A stretch of 64,000 nt of DNA from Actinomadura latina NBRC 106108. GTDB lineage: Bacteria > Actinomycetota > Actinomycetes > Streptosporangiales > Streptosporangiaceae. Both the position numbers and the translations under genes were made by a program. Positions 25,303 to 33,553 of this stretch are shown here, in pieces; the stretch's first letter is position 1; each line of letters starts with the position of its first letter. Location of the stretch: positions 1 to 64,000 of the forward strand of contig NZ_BCQS01000027.1 of assembly GCF_001552195.1 (NCBI RefSeq), in the 5' to 3' direction. Under the pieces are notes generated by a model. The model did no database searches. It had not been told where the DNA came from and saw only the letters and a list, made by a program, of their open reading frames with translations.

Positions 25303-26696
25303 GCCGGTGCGGGTCGGCGGTCGCGGATCACCAGGGCGAGGGCGGCGTAGGCGAGGGCGGCGACCGCGGAGACGACCATCGCGACGTTCGTGCCGTGCGC
25401 CAGCGCGGACGGGCCGTGCCCGGAGCCGGTCGCGACGGCCCCCACGACCGCGACGCCCAGCGACGCCCCGATGTAGCGGGCGGTGTTGTTCGCGCCGGCG
25501 CCCATGCTCGCCCGGTCGGCGGGGACGCTCTCCACGGCCAGCCGGGCGAGCATCGCGTTGGTGAGGCCGCTCGCGACGCCGGCGACGGCCAGCCCGGGGG
25601 CGAGGCGCCACCAGTGCGCGTCGGGGGCGAGGTCCGCCATCGCGAACTCGCCGGCGGCGGCGAGCGCGAACCCGGCGGCCAGCAGCCGCCGGACGGGCAG
25701 CCGCGCCGGCAGCCGGTGCGCCTGCAGGGCGACGGCGAACGACAGCGTGGACCAGATCGCCAGCACCAGCGCCGCCTCGACCGGCGACAGCCCCATGACC
25801 AGGCTCATCATCGTCGCCAGGTAGGTCATGACGCCGATCACGGCGAGCCCGGTGACGAGCGCGCCCGTCACCGACAGCAGGAACGCCGGTCGCCGGAACA
25901 GCGCGAGGTCGACCATCGGCTCCCGGCGCCGCGCCTCGACCACGACGAACGCGGCCAGCAGGACGGCCGCGACGGCGAGCAGCCCGAGGACGCCCGGCGC
26001 CGTCCAGCCGGTGCGGCCCCAGGTGATCGCCGCCACCAGCGCCGCCACGCCCAGGCTCATGGTGGCGAGGCCCGGCACGTCCACGCCGCGCGGCCGCTCG
26101 GCGCGGGACTCCTCCAGCGCGCGGGCCGCCGCCACCGCGAGCAGCGCGGCCGCGGCGACCGTCGCCCAGTACCAGAGGCGCCACCCGCCGAGGACGGTCA
26201 GCCCGGCGGCGGCGATCGGGCCGAGCGCGATGCCGAGGCCGACCATCGCGCCCCACATCCCGGTCGCCCGCGCCCGGGGCGGCCCCGGTTCGAACGAGGC
26301 GCCGATGATGCCGAGCCCGGTCACCAGCAGCGCGGCGCTCGCGGCCCCCTGCGCGATCCGTCCCGCGATGAACACCGGGGCGTTCGGCGCGACCGCGCAT
26401 GCGACGCTGGAGACGGCGAGCACCGCCGCGCCGATCACGAAGGTCCGCCTGCGCCCGCGGTCGTCGGCGAGGCCCCCGGCCGCCAGCAGCGCCGCCGAGA
26501 GGCCCAGGCTGATCGAGCTCATCAGCCAGATCTGCGCGGTCGCCCCGGCGTGCAGCCCGCGCGCGGTGTCGGCGAGCGTCGCCGCCGGGGCGCAGTAGTT
26601 CATGAGGGCGAGCAGCGTGGCTGCGGCCGGCAGCGCCAGCGCGGCGGGCGGGCCGGACGCGCGGTGCGCGGCGCGGGGTGCGGCCAGCGTCGTCAT
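25299..26696 (-). CDS. MFS multidrug-type exporter (DHA2)
   Basis: 465-aa membrane transporter of the major facilitator superfamily, with about 14 hydrophobic segments, which points to the DHA2 drug:H+ antiporter group. The loop-2 motif reads GGLADDRGRRRTFVIGA. ARATGMWGAMVGLGIALGPIAAAG (the antiporter-type motif C region) and ANNTARYIGASLGVAVVG also fit. The ribosome site GGGGAG lies 6 bases before ATG 26696. It is divergent from an HxlR regulator, with a 15-bp operator-like palindrome just upstream, so it is most likely an exporter induced by the HxlR ligand. Confidence 0.88.
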   Translation of the reverse strand: MTTLAAPRAAHRASGPPAALALPAAATLLALMNYCAPAATLADTARGLHAGATAQIWLMSSISLGLSAALLAAGGLADDRGRRRTFVIGAAVLAVSSVACAVAPNAPVFIAGRIAQGAASAALLVTGLGIIGASFEPGPPRARATGMWGAMVGLGIALGPIAAAGLTVLGGWRLWYWATVAAAALLAVAAARALEESRAERPRGVDVPGLATMSLGVAALVAAITWGRTGWTAPGVLGLLAVAAVLLAAFVVVEARRREPMVDLALFRRPAFLLSVTGALVTGLAVIGVMTYLATMMSLVMGLSPVEAALVLAIWSTLSFAVALQAHRLPARLPVRRLLAAGFALAAAGEFAMADLAPDAHWWRLAPGLAVAGVASGLTNAMLARLAVESVPADRASMGAGANNTARYIGASLGVAVVGAVATGSGHGPSALAHGTNVAMVVSAVAALAYAALALVIRDRRPAPA

Positions 26697-26709
26697 GGGA
26701 TCTCCCCTA

Positions 26710-26766
26710 GTTCATTGAACGAACCGAACGGACCGACCGTAGCACGTCCAAGTTCATTGAATGAAC
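26710..26766. promoter_or_regulatory. Paired operators between MFS and hxlR genes
   Basis: Two copies of a 15-bp palindrome lie in the divergent promoter region. GTTCATTGAACGAAC is at 26710-26724 (one mismatch) and GTTCATTGAATGAAC at 26752-26766 (perfect around a central G). They start 42 bp apart, four helical turns, so two dimers would bind one face of the DNA. One copy lies next to each gene. Confidence 0.75.
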
Positions 26767-26790
26767 CCCCGGGCGGGTAGTGTGGGATGC

Positions 26791-27285
26791 ATGGCACTCG
26801 GCAAGGACTATGCGGCGCAGGACTGCTCGCTGGCCCGCGCGCTGGAGGTCGTGGGGGAGCGCTGGACGCTCCTGATCGTCCGGGACGCCTTCTACGGCGT
26901 GCGCCGGTTCAGCGACTTCCACGTCCACCTGGACATTCCGCGTGCGGTGCTGTCCGCGCGGCTGCAGTCGCTCGTCGAGACCGGCGTCCTCGCCAAGGAC
27001 GGCCACGACTACGTCCTGACGGAGATGGGCATGGAGCTGTGGCCCGTCGTCCACACGCTCGCCCGCTGGGCCGAGGACCACCTGTCCGCCGAGCAGTCCC
27101 GCTTCTTCCTGCACGCCGCCTGCGGCACCCGCATCGGCCCGGACGGGACGTGCGCCGCCTGCGGCCGCCACGTGCGGCCGGAGGAGCTGGAGATCCACGC
27201 GGGGCCCGGGGTCCGGCGCCGCACCGACCCGGTCAGCATGGTCCTGCGGTCGCCGCACCGCCTGCTGGACCCGATTCGTACCTGA
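26791..27285 (+). CDS. HxlR-family transcription regulator
   Basis: 164-aa winged-helix regulator of the HxlR/DUF24 family. The opening matches the family: CSLARALEVVGERWTLLIVRDAF, with a Cys at the redox-sensing position of many members, then RRFSDFHVHLDIPRAVLSARLQSLVETGVL and the wing YVLTEMG. A C-terminal extension of about 50 residues carries CGTRIGPDGTCAACG, a Cys set that could bind zinc. ATG 26791 was chosen; ATG 26761 lies inside an operator palindrome. It probably represses the divergent MFS exporter and itself. Confidence 0.88.
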   Translation: MALGKDYAAQDCSLARALEVVGERWTLLIVRDAFYGVRRFSDFHVHLDIPRAVLSARLQSLVETGVLAKDGHDYVLTEMGMELWPVVHTLARWAEDHLSAEQSRFFLHAACGTRIGPDGTCAACGRHVRPEELEIHAGPGVRRRTDPVSMVLRSPHRLLDPIRT

Positions 27286-27359
27286 GTGAGCAATCCCTCC
27301 CCGAGGTCGCGCGCTTGGTGTGGGGATATGAGAGATATGACCGACTAATCTGCTCGATC

Positions 27360-28952
27360 ATGGAGACCGAAAAGGCGGAGCCTGCGCCCCGGGCCAGGCG
27401 GAGCCTCCTCGGTCCGCTGTGGCGGCTGATCGACGGCGCCCCCGGCGACTCCCGCGTGCGGATCGCCCGCCGGGCGCGGATCCTCGTCACGATCGCCACC
27501 GGCCTCGCCAACCTCGGCGGCGCCCTCGTCGTGCTCGTGTTCGCGGTCGTCGTCCCCGACCCGGTCGGGCACGTCTCCGAGCGGCTCCAGCTCATCAACC
27601 TGATCGTCTTCACCGCCTACGTCGCCGCGGCCGTGCCCGTCGGGCTGCTGCTCGGCGAGCGGTTCTTCCGCCGCGTCCGGCGCCTGGTCGAGCGGCACGA
27701 GGAACCCGACCGGCACGAGCGCGCCCTGCTGCTGTACGGGCCGCTGCGGCTGATGGCCCTGCACCTCACGCTGTGGGGCATCGGGACGATCGGCTGGGTC
27801 GTCATCAACGCGCCGTTCTCCGGGCTGCTCGCCGTCAAGCTCGGCCTGACCAGCCTGCTCGGCGGCCTCACCACCTGCACGATCGTCTACCTGCTCAGCG
27901 AGCGGCTGCTCCGCCGCGCGGTGACCACCGCGCTGCGCAGCGAACTGCCGAGCCGCACCGGCCTGCCCGGGGTCGTCGCCCGCTCGGTGCTCGCCTGGGG
28001 GTTCGGCACCGCCGTCCCGATCCTCGGGCTGATCACCCTCGCCATCGGCTCCTTCCTGATCGCCAGGATCACCGTGCGGGACTTCGCGATCGCGGTGCTC
28101 GCGCTCGGCGGCATCGCGCTGCTCGTCGGGCTCGGCGTCACCTACACCGCCGCCCGCGCCATCGCCGACCCGGTCGAGTCCGTGCGGCGCGGCCTCGCCC
28201 GCGTGCAGCGCGGCGACCTGGACGTCGAGGTCCCCGTCTACGACGCGAGCGAGGTCGGGCTGCTGCAGGCCGGGTTCAACCACATGGCCGCCGGGCTGCG
28301 CGAGCACGAGCGGCTCCGCGACCTGTTCGGCCGGCAGGTCGGCGAGGACGTCGCCCGCGTCGCCGTCGAGCGCGGCATCGACCTCGGCGGCGAGTTGCGC
28401 GAGGTCGCGGTGGTCTTCGTGGACATCATCGGCTCCACCCGGCTCGCCGCCGACCGGCCGCCCGCCGAGGTCGTCCGGCTGCTGAACGACTTCTTCGCCG
28501 TGGTCGTCGAGGTCATCGGCGCGCACGGCGGCTGGATCAACAAGTTCGAGGGCGACGCCGCGCTCGCGGTCTTCGGGGCGCCGCTCGCGCTGGACGGCCT
28601 CCCCGGCCGCGTGCTCGCCGCGTCCCGCGAACTGGCCCGCCGGCTGCGCGCCGACGTGCCCGACCTGCGGGCGGCGATCGGCGTCTCGGCGGGCGAGGCG
28701 GTGGCCGGGCACATCGGCGCCGAGGAGCGCTTCGAGTACACCGTGATCGGCGACCCGGTGAACGAGGCCGCCCGCCTCACCGACATGGCGAAGAACACCG
28801 AGGACCGCGTCCTCGCCGCGGGCTCGCTCGTCGCCCAGGCCGATCCGGAGGAGGCCGCGCGGTGGTCGCTCGGCGACGAGGTCACCCTCCGGGGCCGGAC
28901 GCAGGCCACCCGGCTCGCGTCGCCCCGCCCGTCCGAGCGCGTGCCGTCCTAG
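27360..28952 (+). CDS. Membrane class III adenylate cyclase
   Basis: 530-aa membrane adenylate cyclase like mycobacterial Rv1318c-Rv1320c and Rv3645. Six membrane segments (about 35-280) lead into a HAMP domain (DPVESVRRGLARVQRGDLDVEV) and a class III cyclase domain from about residue 345. Metal-binding Asp355 and Asp399, adenine-specifying Lys395 and Asp465, and transition-state Asn468 and Arg472 are all present, so it should be active and make cAMP. ATG 27360 has a weak ribosome site; GTG 27318 is an in-frame alternative. It ends in a CTAG shared with the convergent lipoprotein gene. Confidence 0.9.
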   Translation: METEKAEPAPRARRSLLGPLWRLIDGAPGDSRVRIARRARILVTIATGLANLGGALVVLVFAVVVPDPVGHVSERLQLINLIVFTAYVAAAVPVGLLLGERFFRRVRRLVERHEEPDRHERALLLYGPLRLMALHLTLWGIGTIGWVVINAPFSGLLAVKLGLTSLLGGLTTCTIVYLLSERLLRRAVTTALRSELPSRTGLPGVVARSVLAWGFGTAVPILGLITLAIGSFLIARITVRDFAIAVLALGGIALLVGLGVTYTAARAIADPVESVRRGLARVQRGDLDVEVPVYDASEVGLLQAGFNHMAAGLREHERLRDLFGRQVGEDVARVAVERGIDLGGELREVAVVFVDIIGSTRLAADRPPAEVVRLLNDFFAVVVEVIGAHGGWINKFEGDAALAVFGAPLALDGLPGRVLAASRELARRLRADVPDLRAAIGVSAGEAVAGHIGAEERFEYTVIGDPVNEAARLTDMAKNTEDRVLAAGSLVAQADPEEAARWSLGDEVTLRGRTQATRLASPRPSERVPS

Positions 28953-29656
28953 GACGGGCCGAGGGTGGCGCCGTTCAGCGTCGTGTAGAACGGCGACTCG
29001 GACAGCCGCGCGCCCTTCTCCTCACCGATGTAGACGTCGGCGTGGTTCTCGCCCCCGTATCCGGGACGGAACAGGTCGGTGACCGTCCAGCGGGCCTTCC
29101 GGAACGCCTCGCACACCTCTCGCCCGATGCGGCGGCCGGTGCCGTCCTTGCCGCAGCCGACGATCGCGAACCGCTGGCCGCGCGCCAGGACCGACGTGTC
29201 GGCCGCCGCCGACGTCCACGGTTTCAGCGGGCGGCCCTGCGAGTCGCGCGTGGTGTCGTCCAGCCAGAAGCCGACGCTGTGCGACCAGTTCAGGTACCGG
29301 CCCCGCTGCGGGCCCGCGGTGATGCGCCCGCTGCCCTCCATCTGGACGACCTTCAGGAAGTCCGATGGATACGACCCGAGCGGCGCCTTCCCGTGCGAGC
29401 AGTGGAACCGCGTGCAGCCCTTCACGGCCTTGCGCTCGCCGTCGTAGAGGCTCTCAAGCGCCGTGTAGTAGGTGGTGACGCGCCACCCGCCGACGCGTCC
29501 GAGCGGCTGGGGCTTCGCGGTCGCCGCCGTCGCGGCGGGCGTGGGGGCGGGTGCGGGCGCGGCAGGCGGCGGGACGCGGCCCGCCGCCCCTTCGGCGCTC
29601 TGCCCGCACCCCGCCAGCACTCCGCACAGCAGCAGGGCCAGCGGTGCCCGTCGCAT
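28949..29656 (-). CDS. Lipoprotein with 3D-like domain
   Basis: 235-aa predicted lipoprotein (signal peptide MRRAPLALLLCGVLAGC, lipobox LAGC). A Pro/Ala linker follows to about residue 50. The mature part has YYTALESLYDGERKAVKGCTRFHC, SYPSDFLKVVQMEGSGRI and a C-terminal WTVTDLFRPGYGGENHADVYIGE. That order of Asp residues, with Gly between, recalls the 3D (Asp-box) double-psi beta barrel found in MltA- and Rpf-type cell-wall enzymes. Four cysteines could form disulfides. A cell-wall or polysaccharide-cleaving role is a guess. It lies 51 bp after the MBL gene on the same strand. Confidence 0.65.
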   Translation of the reverse strand: MRRAPLALLLCGVLAGCGQSAEGAAGRVPPPAAPAPAPTPAATAATAKPQPLGRVGGWRVTTYYTALESLYDGERKAVKGCTRFHCSHGKAPLGSYPSDFLKVVQMEGSGRITAGPQRGRYLNWSHSVGFWLDDTTRDSQGRPLKPWTSAAADTSVLARGQRFAIVGCGKDGTGRRIGREVCEAFRKARWTVTDLFRPGYGGENHADVYIGEEKGARLSESPFYTTLNGATLGPS

Positions 29657-29707
29657 CGCACCCTCCCGGCTCGGGACGCCTGTCCGCCACCGGGGACACT
29701 ATCCCGG

Positions 29708-30352
29708 TCAGTGACCGCGTGCTATCCACTCGTCGAGGTGCGGGGCCTCCGCGCCGATCGTGGTGGAGTCGCCGTGCCCGGTGCGGACGGTCGTCTCCGC
29801 CGGCAGCGTCAGCAGCCGCTCCCGGATCGACGTGATGATCGTCGGGAAGTCGGAGAACGACCGGCCGGTGGCGCCCGGCCCGCCGTTGAACAGCGTGTCG
29901 CCGGAGAACACCGTGCCCAGCTCCGGCGCGTGCAGGCAGACGGCGCCGGGGGAGTGGCCGGGCGTGTGCAGGACGGTCAGCCCGGTCCCCGCCACCGTGA
30001 TGACCTCGCCGTCGGCGAGATCACCGTCGGGGCCGATGTCCGGATGCCTCTGCTTCCACAGCATCAGGTCGTCCGGGTGCAGCAGGATCGGCGCACCCGT
30101 CCGGGCCTTGAGCGCGGGCGCCGCGTCGATGTGGTCGTCGTGCCCGTGCGTGGACACGATCGCCACGAGCCGCCGGTCGCCGACCGCCGCGGCGATCGCG
30201 CCGGCGTCGTGCGCGGCGTCGATGACGACCGCCTCGCTGTCGTCGCCGACGATCCAGACGTTGTTGTCGACGTCCCAGGTGCCGCCGTCCAGCGAGAACG
30301 TCCCGGACGTGACGATGTGGTCGATGCGCGCCCGTGGCGCAGCCGGAGCCAT
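29708..30352 (-). CDS. MBL hydrolase paired with MscR
   Basis: 214-aa MBL-fold hydrolase. The metal motif THGHDDHID is near residues 69-77, the next histidine is in HTPGHSPGAV, the bridging Asp is in FSGDTLFNGGPG and the last histidine is in RTGHGDSTT. It overlaps the mscR stop by one base (TGATG). Mycobacteria keep the same order (Rv2259 mscR with Rv2260 MBL). A role in splitting the S-formyl-mycothiol made by MscR is a reasonable inference but is not shown by sequence. Confidence 0.85.
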   Translation of the reverse strand: MAPAAPRARIDHIVTSGTFSLDGGTWDVDNNVWIVGDDSEAVVIDAAHDAGAIAAAVGDRRLVAIVSTHGHDDHIDAAPALKARTGAPILLHPDDLMLWKQRHPDIGPDGDLADGEVITVAGTGLTVLHTPGHSPGAVCLHAPELGTVFSGDTLFNGGPGATGRSFSDFPTIITSIRERLLTLPAETTVRTGHGDSTTIGAEAPHLDEWIARGH

Positions 30353-31437
30353 CAGAGCACCACCACCGAGCGCAGGACGTCGCCGTGGTGCATCTTCTCG
30401 AACGCCGCCTCCACGTCGTCCAGCCCGATGGTCTCGGACACGAACGCGTCGAGGTCCAGGCGGCCCTGCAGGTGGAGGTCGATGAGCATCGGGAAGTCGC
30501 GCGAGGGCAGGCAGTCGCCGTACCAGGACGACTTCAGCGAACCGCCGCGGCCGAACACGTCCAGCAGCGGCAGCTCCAGCCTCATCTCCGGCGTCGGAAC
30601 CCCGACGAGCACCACGGTCCCCGCGAGGTCCCGCGCGTAGAACGCCTGCTCGTAGGTCTCCGGGCGGCCGACCGCGTCCACGACCACGTCGGCGCCGAAC
30701 CCGCCGGTCAGCTCCCGGACGGTCTCGACGACGTCCTTCTCGCTGCCGTTGATCGTGTGCGTGGCGCCCAGTGCGGACGCGGTGGCGAGCTTGCGCTCGT
30801 CCAGGTCCACCGCGATGATCTTCGCGGCGCCCGCCAGCCGGGCGCCGAGCACGGCCGCCGCGCCGACGCCGCCGCAGCCGATGACCGCGACCGAGTCGCC
30901 GCGCCCGACCCGGCCGGTGTTGATCGCCGCGCCGAGCCCCGCCATCACCCCGCACCCGAGCAGTCCCGCCACCTCGGGCTTGGCCGCGGAGTCGACCTTC
31001 GTGCACTGCCCAGCCGCCACCAGCGTCTTGTCGGCGAAGGCCCCGATCCCGAGGGCCGGCGACAGCTCGGTGCCGTCCTCCAGCGTCATCTTCTGCGCGG
31101 CGTTGTGCGTGTTGAAGCAGTACCAGGGACGCCCCCGCAGGCACGCCCGGCACTGCCCGCACACCGCCCGCCAGTTCAGGACCACGAAGTCGCCCGGCGC
31201 CACCTCGGTCACCCCGTCGCCGACCGACTCGACCACCCCGGCGGCCTCGTGCCCGAGCAGGAACGGGAACTCGTCGTTGATCCCGCCCTCGCGGTAGTGC
31301 AGGTCGGTGTGGCAGACCCCGCACGCCTGGACCTCGACGACCGCCTCGCCCGGCCCGGGGTCCGGGACGTTGATCGTCTCGATCCGCACCGGCTGCCCCC
31401 TGCCCGGTGCCACGACCCCGCGTACCTGCTGCGCCAT
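30352..31437 (-). CDS. mscR: S-(hydroxymethyl)mycothiol dehydrogenase
   Basis: 361-aa zinc alcohol dehydrogenase of the class III-like mycothiol-dependent group. It oxidises S-hydroxymethyl-mycothiol, so detoxifies formaldehyde, and also reduces S-nitroso-mycothiol. Catalytic zinc ligands lie in ACGVCHTDLHYREGG and GHEAAGVVE. The structural zinc site is CGQCRACLRGRPWYC. The NAD-binding motif is GCGGVGAAAV. The end (HHGDVLRSVVVL) and the WYGDCLPSRDF stretch are typical of MscR. It is divergent from the lipase gene and followed by its MBL partner. Confidence 0.92.
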   Translation of the reverse strand: MAQQVRGVVAPGRGQPVRIETINVPDPGPGEAVVEVQACGVCHTDLHYREGGINDEFPFLLGHEAAGVVESVGDGVTEVAPGDFVVLNWRAVCGQCRACLRGRPWYCFNTHNAAQKMTLEDGTELSPALGIGAFADKTLVAAGQCTKVDSAAKPEVAGLLGCGVMAGLGAAINTGRVGRGDSVAVIGCGGVGAAAVLGARLAGAAKIIAVDLDERKLATASALGATHTINGSEKDVVETVRELTGGFGADVVVDAVGRPETYEQAFYARDLAGTVVLVGVPTPEMRLELPLLDVFGRGGSLKSSWYGDCLPSRDFPMLIDLHLQGRLDLDAFVSETIGLDDVEAAFEKMHHGDVLRSVVVL

Positions 31438-31595
31438 GCTGCCGCCTCTCGTCGTCCCGATCTTCCGACCCTATATTTCTCCCCGCTGACCTGCCCCGCA
31501 TCCTGCCGCCTCCCGGAAGACCCCCGCAGGTACGAGGGGAGAGATCACCCGCGCGCGCGATGCCGGTCCGGCCGGCCGGCGGGAAGGCTTGCCCC

Positions 31596-32888
31596 ATGAC
31601 GCGCACCGCATCCGGACTGACCGCCGCCCTGCTGCCCACCGCCCTGCTGGCCACCACCCTGCTGGCCACCGCCCTGCTGACCACCCCCGCGATCACCGCC
31701 ACCGCCGTTCCCGCCTCCGCCGCCCTGGACCACCGCCCGGCCATCGGGCTCCAGCACGCCGCCCGCGGGCACCTGGTCTCCGCGACCCGTCTCGGCGCCA
31801 TGTCCGCCGCCGAGGTCCGCGCCTGGCTGGCGACCGAAGACTTCGACGCCTCGGCCGTCCGCTACGGCGTGGACGCCTACCGCCTCGTCTACCGGACGAT
31901 CGACAGCCGCGGCCGCGCCACGACGGCCAGCGGCCTTCTCGTCCTGCCCCGCAATCGCGACCGCCACCTCGCCACCGTCTCCTACGCGCACGGCACCACC
32001 AGCTACAAGCCCGACGCCCCCTCCGTGGCGGACGACGTCTGGGGCCGCGGCCCGGCCGTCACCTACGCCGCCGCCGGATTCGCGGCTGTCGCCCCCGACT
32101 ATCTCGGCCTCGGCATGGGCCCCGGCGCGCACCCGTGGAAGGACGTCCCGTCCGAGACGACCGCGTCCCTCGACATGCTCCGCGCCGCCCGCCACTTCGC
32201 CCCCCGCGAGGGGCGGACCTTGGACGGCCGGGTCTTCGCCACCGGCTTCTCGCAGGGCGCCTCGTCCGCGCTCGGCCTCGCCCGGGCCCTCCAGGACGGC
32301 GCCGACCGCCGCTTCCGTCTCCGCGCGGTGGCCCCGATCAGCGGCGCCTACGACTTCCGGGGCGCCGAGCTGCCGGCCCTGCTGAAGGGCGACCTCGACG
32401 AGAAGATGTCCGTCGCCTACGCCGCGTACCTGCTCACGTCCTGGAACCGCATCCACGGCGGCATCTACGAAACGCCGTCGGAGGTGTTCGAGGACGAGTA
32501 CGCGGGCCGCGTCGAGAAGTACTTCGACGGCACGACACCCGGGTCCGTCATGCTCAAGGGCCTGCCGGACACGCTCGGCGAACTCCTCAAGCCGCGCGGC
32601 TTCGAGGTGCTGAGCCATCCCACCGGCACCTTCGCCGAGGCGCTGCGCGTGGACGCGGAGGTCTGCACCGCCTGGACCCCGCGCGTCCCCGTCCGCCTCT
32701 ACAAGATGGCCGGCGACGAGCAGGCCACGACCGCCAACACCGGCCACTGCGCCGCCTGGTTCGGGCAGCGCGGAGTCAGCGTCCCGGTCGTCGATGTGGG
32801 CGACCGGCCCTACGGGGAGTCCCGCCACCTGGGGAGCAACCTCGCGGGCACCGCCCAGATCGTCCGCTGGTTCACGGCCCTCAGCTGA
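31596..32888 (+). CDS. Secreted lipase/esterase (alpha/beta hydrolase)
   Basis: 430-aa secreted alpha/beta hydrolase of the actinobacterial secretory lipase type. The signal peptide is Leu/Ala/Thr-rich, built from short repeats (LLPTALLATTLLATALLTT), and cleaved near ASA about residue 45. The nucleophile elbow is ATGFSQGASSA (GFSQG); a catalytic Asp is probably in MAGDEQATT and a His in TGHCAAWF. The ribosome site GGGAAGG lies about 8 bases before ATG 31596. It ends overlapping by 8 bases with the convergent ATPase gene. Substrate is unknown. Confidence 0.85.
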   Translation: MTRTASGLTAALLPTALLATTLLATALLTTPAITATAVPASAALDHRPAIGLQHAARGHLVSATRLGAMSAAEVRAWLATEDFDASAVRYGVDAYRLVYRTIDSRGRATTASGLLVLPRNRDRHLATVSYAHGTTSYKPDAPSVADDVWGRGPAVTYAAAGFAAVAPDYLGLGMGPGAHPWKDVPSETTASLDMLRAARHFAPREGRTLDGRVFATGFSQGASSALGLARALQDGADRRFRLRAVAPISGAYDFRGAELPALLKGDLDEKMSVAYAAYLLTSWNRIHGGIYETPSEVFEDEYAGRVEKYFDGTTPGSVMLKGLPDTLGELLKPRGFEVLSHPTGTFAEALRVDAEVCTAWTPRVPVRLYKMAGDEQATTANTGHCAAWFGQRGVSVPVVDVGDRPYGESRHLGSNLAGTAQIVRWFTALS

Positions 32889-33519
32889 AGTAGATGGCCT
32901 GCAGCTTGTCCGCGGCGGTGCGGTCCAGGACGGTGACCCCGGCGGCGGGCGGGAGGGCGTCGCCGCCGCGGGCGCGGTCGATCAGGGGCCGCCAGCGGCG
33001 GCAGTGCCGGTTGAAGGTGGCGGACGTGACGACGCGGCCGCGGGCGAACTGGCCGGCGCGGGCGGTCTCGGGGGCCACGTCGATGAGGATCAGGTGCAGC
33101 CGGCCGCCGCGCCGCCGCGCCAGCCAGCCGAACAGGTGCAGGATGTGCGGCCAGGTGCCGCGGGTGTGCGCGACCACGCCGTGCCCGGCGAGGATCGCGC
33201 GTCCGATGCGCCACACGTGGGTGGCGTGGACGAGCGGGGTGCGCAGCCGGACGGGCAGGGGGCGCAGGAACCGCGCCCACCAGTTGCGGGACTGCCGGGA
33301 GTCGATCACCAGCACGCCGCCGGCGGGCACCGGGGCCGTCTCGTCGCCGCGGAGCCCGTAGAGCCGGTTGAGCAGGGTGCTCTTGCCCGCCCCCGGAAGC
33401 CCGGCGACGAGCACCAGGGACCCCGCCGGGTAGCGCAGGGCGGGTCCCGGGTCCACCTCGTCGAGTTCGTGGATGGTCGTCTCCTGGTTCGGCCCGGTGG
33501 TGATGGGGCCAACGAACAC
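32881..33519 (-). CDS. Small P-loop ATPase/kinase
   Basis: 212-aa P-loop protein. Walker A GLPGAGKSTLLNRLYG is near residues 40-55. It is followed by VLVIDSRQSRNWWARFL and LHLILIDVAPETARAGQFARGRVV, the usual pattern of small nucleotide kinase-like AAA_33 proteins. The C-terminus has NRHCRRWRPLID. The start GTG 33519 is weakly supported; the frame has no ATG. It lies 34 bp downstream of an MBL gene on the same strand. Function is unknown; a phosphotransfer role is only suggested. Confidence 0.75.
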   Translation of the reverse strand: MFVGPITTGPNQETTIHELDEVDPGPALRYPAGSLVLVAGLPGAGKSTLLNRLYGLRGDETAPVPAGGVLVIDSRQSRNWWARFLRPLPVRLRTPLVHATHVWRIGRAILAGHGVVAHTRGTWPHILHLFGWLARRRGGRLHLILIDVAPETARAGQFARGRVVTSATFNRHCRRWRPLIDRARGGDALPPAAGVTVLDRTAADKLQAIYFS

Positions 33520-33553
33520 CCCGCACCACTTGTTCCGGGCCGGGCCCGCGGAG

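Noticed and set aside
31609..31690. Short direct repeats in the lipase gene
   Set aside because: They code the Ala/Leu/Thr signal peptide; simple repeats in a hydrophobic stretch, not an element.
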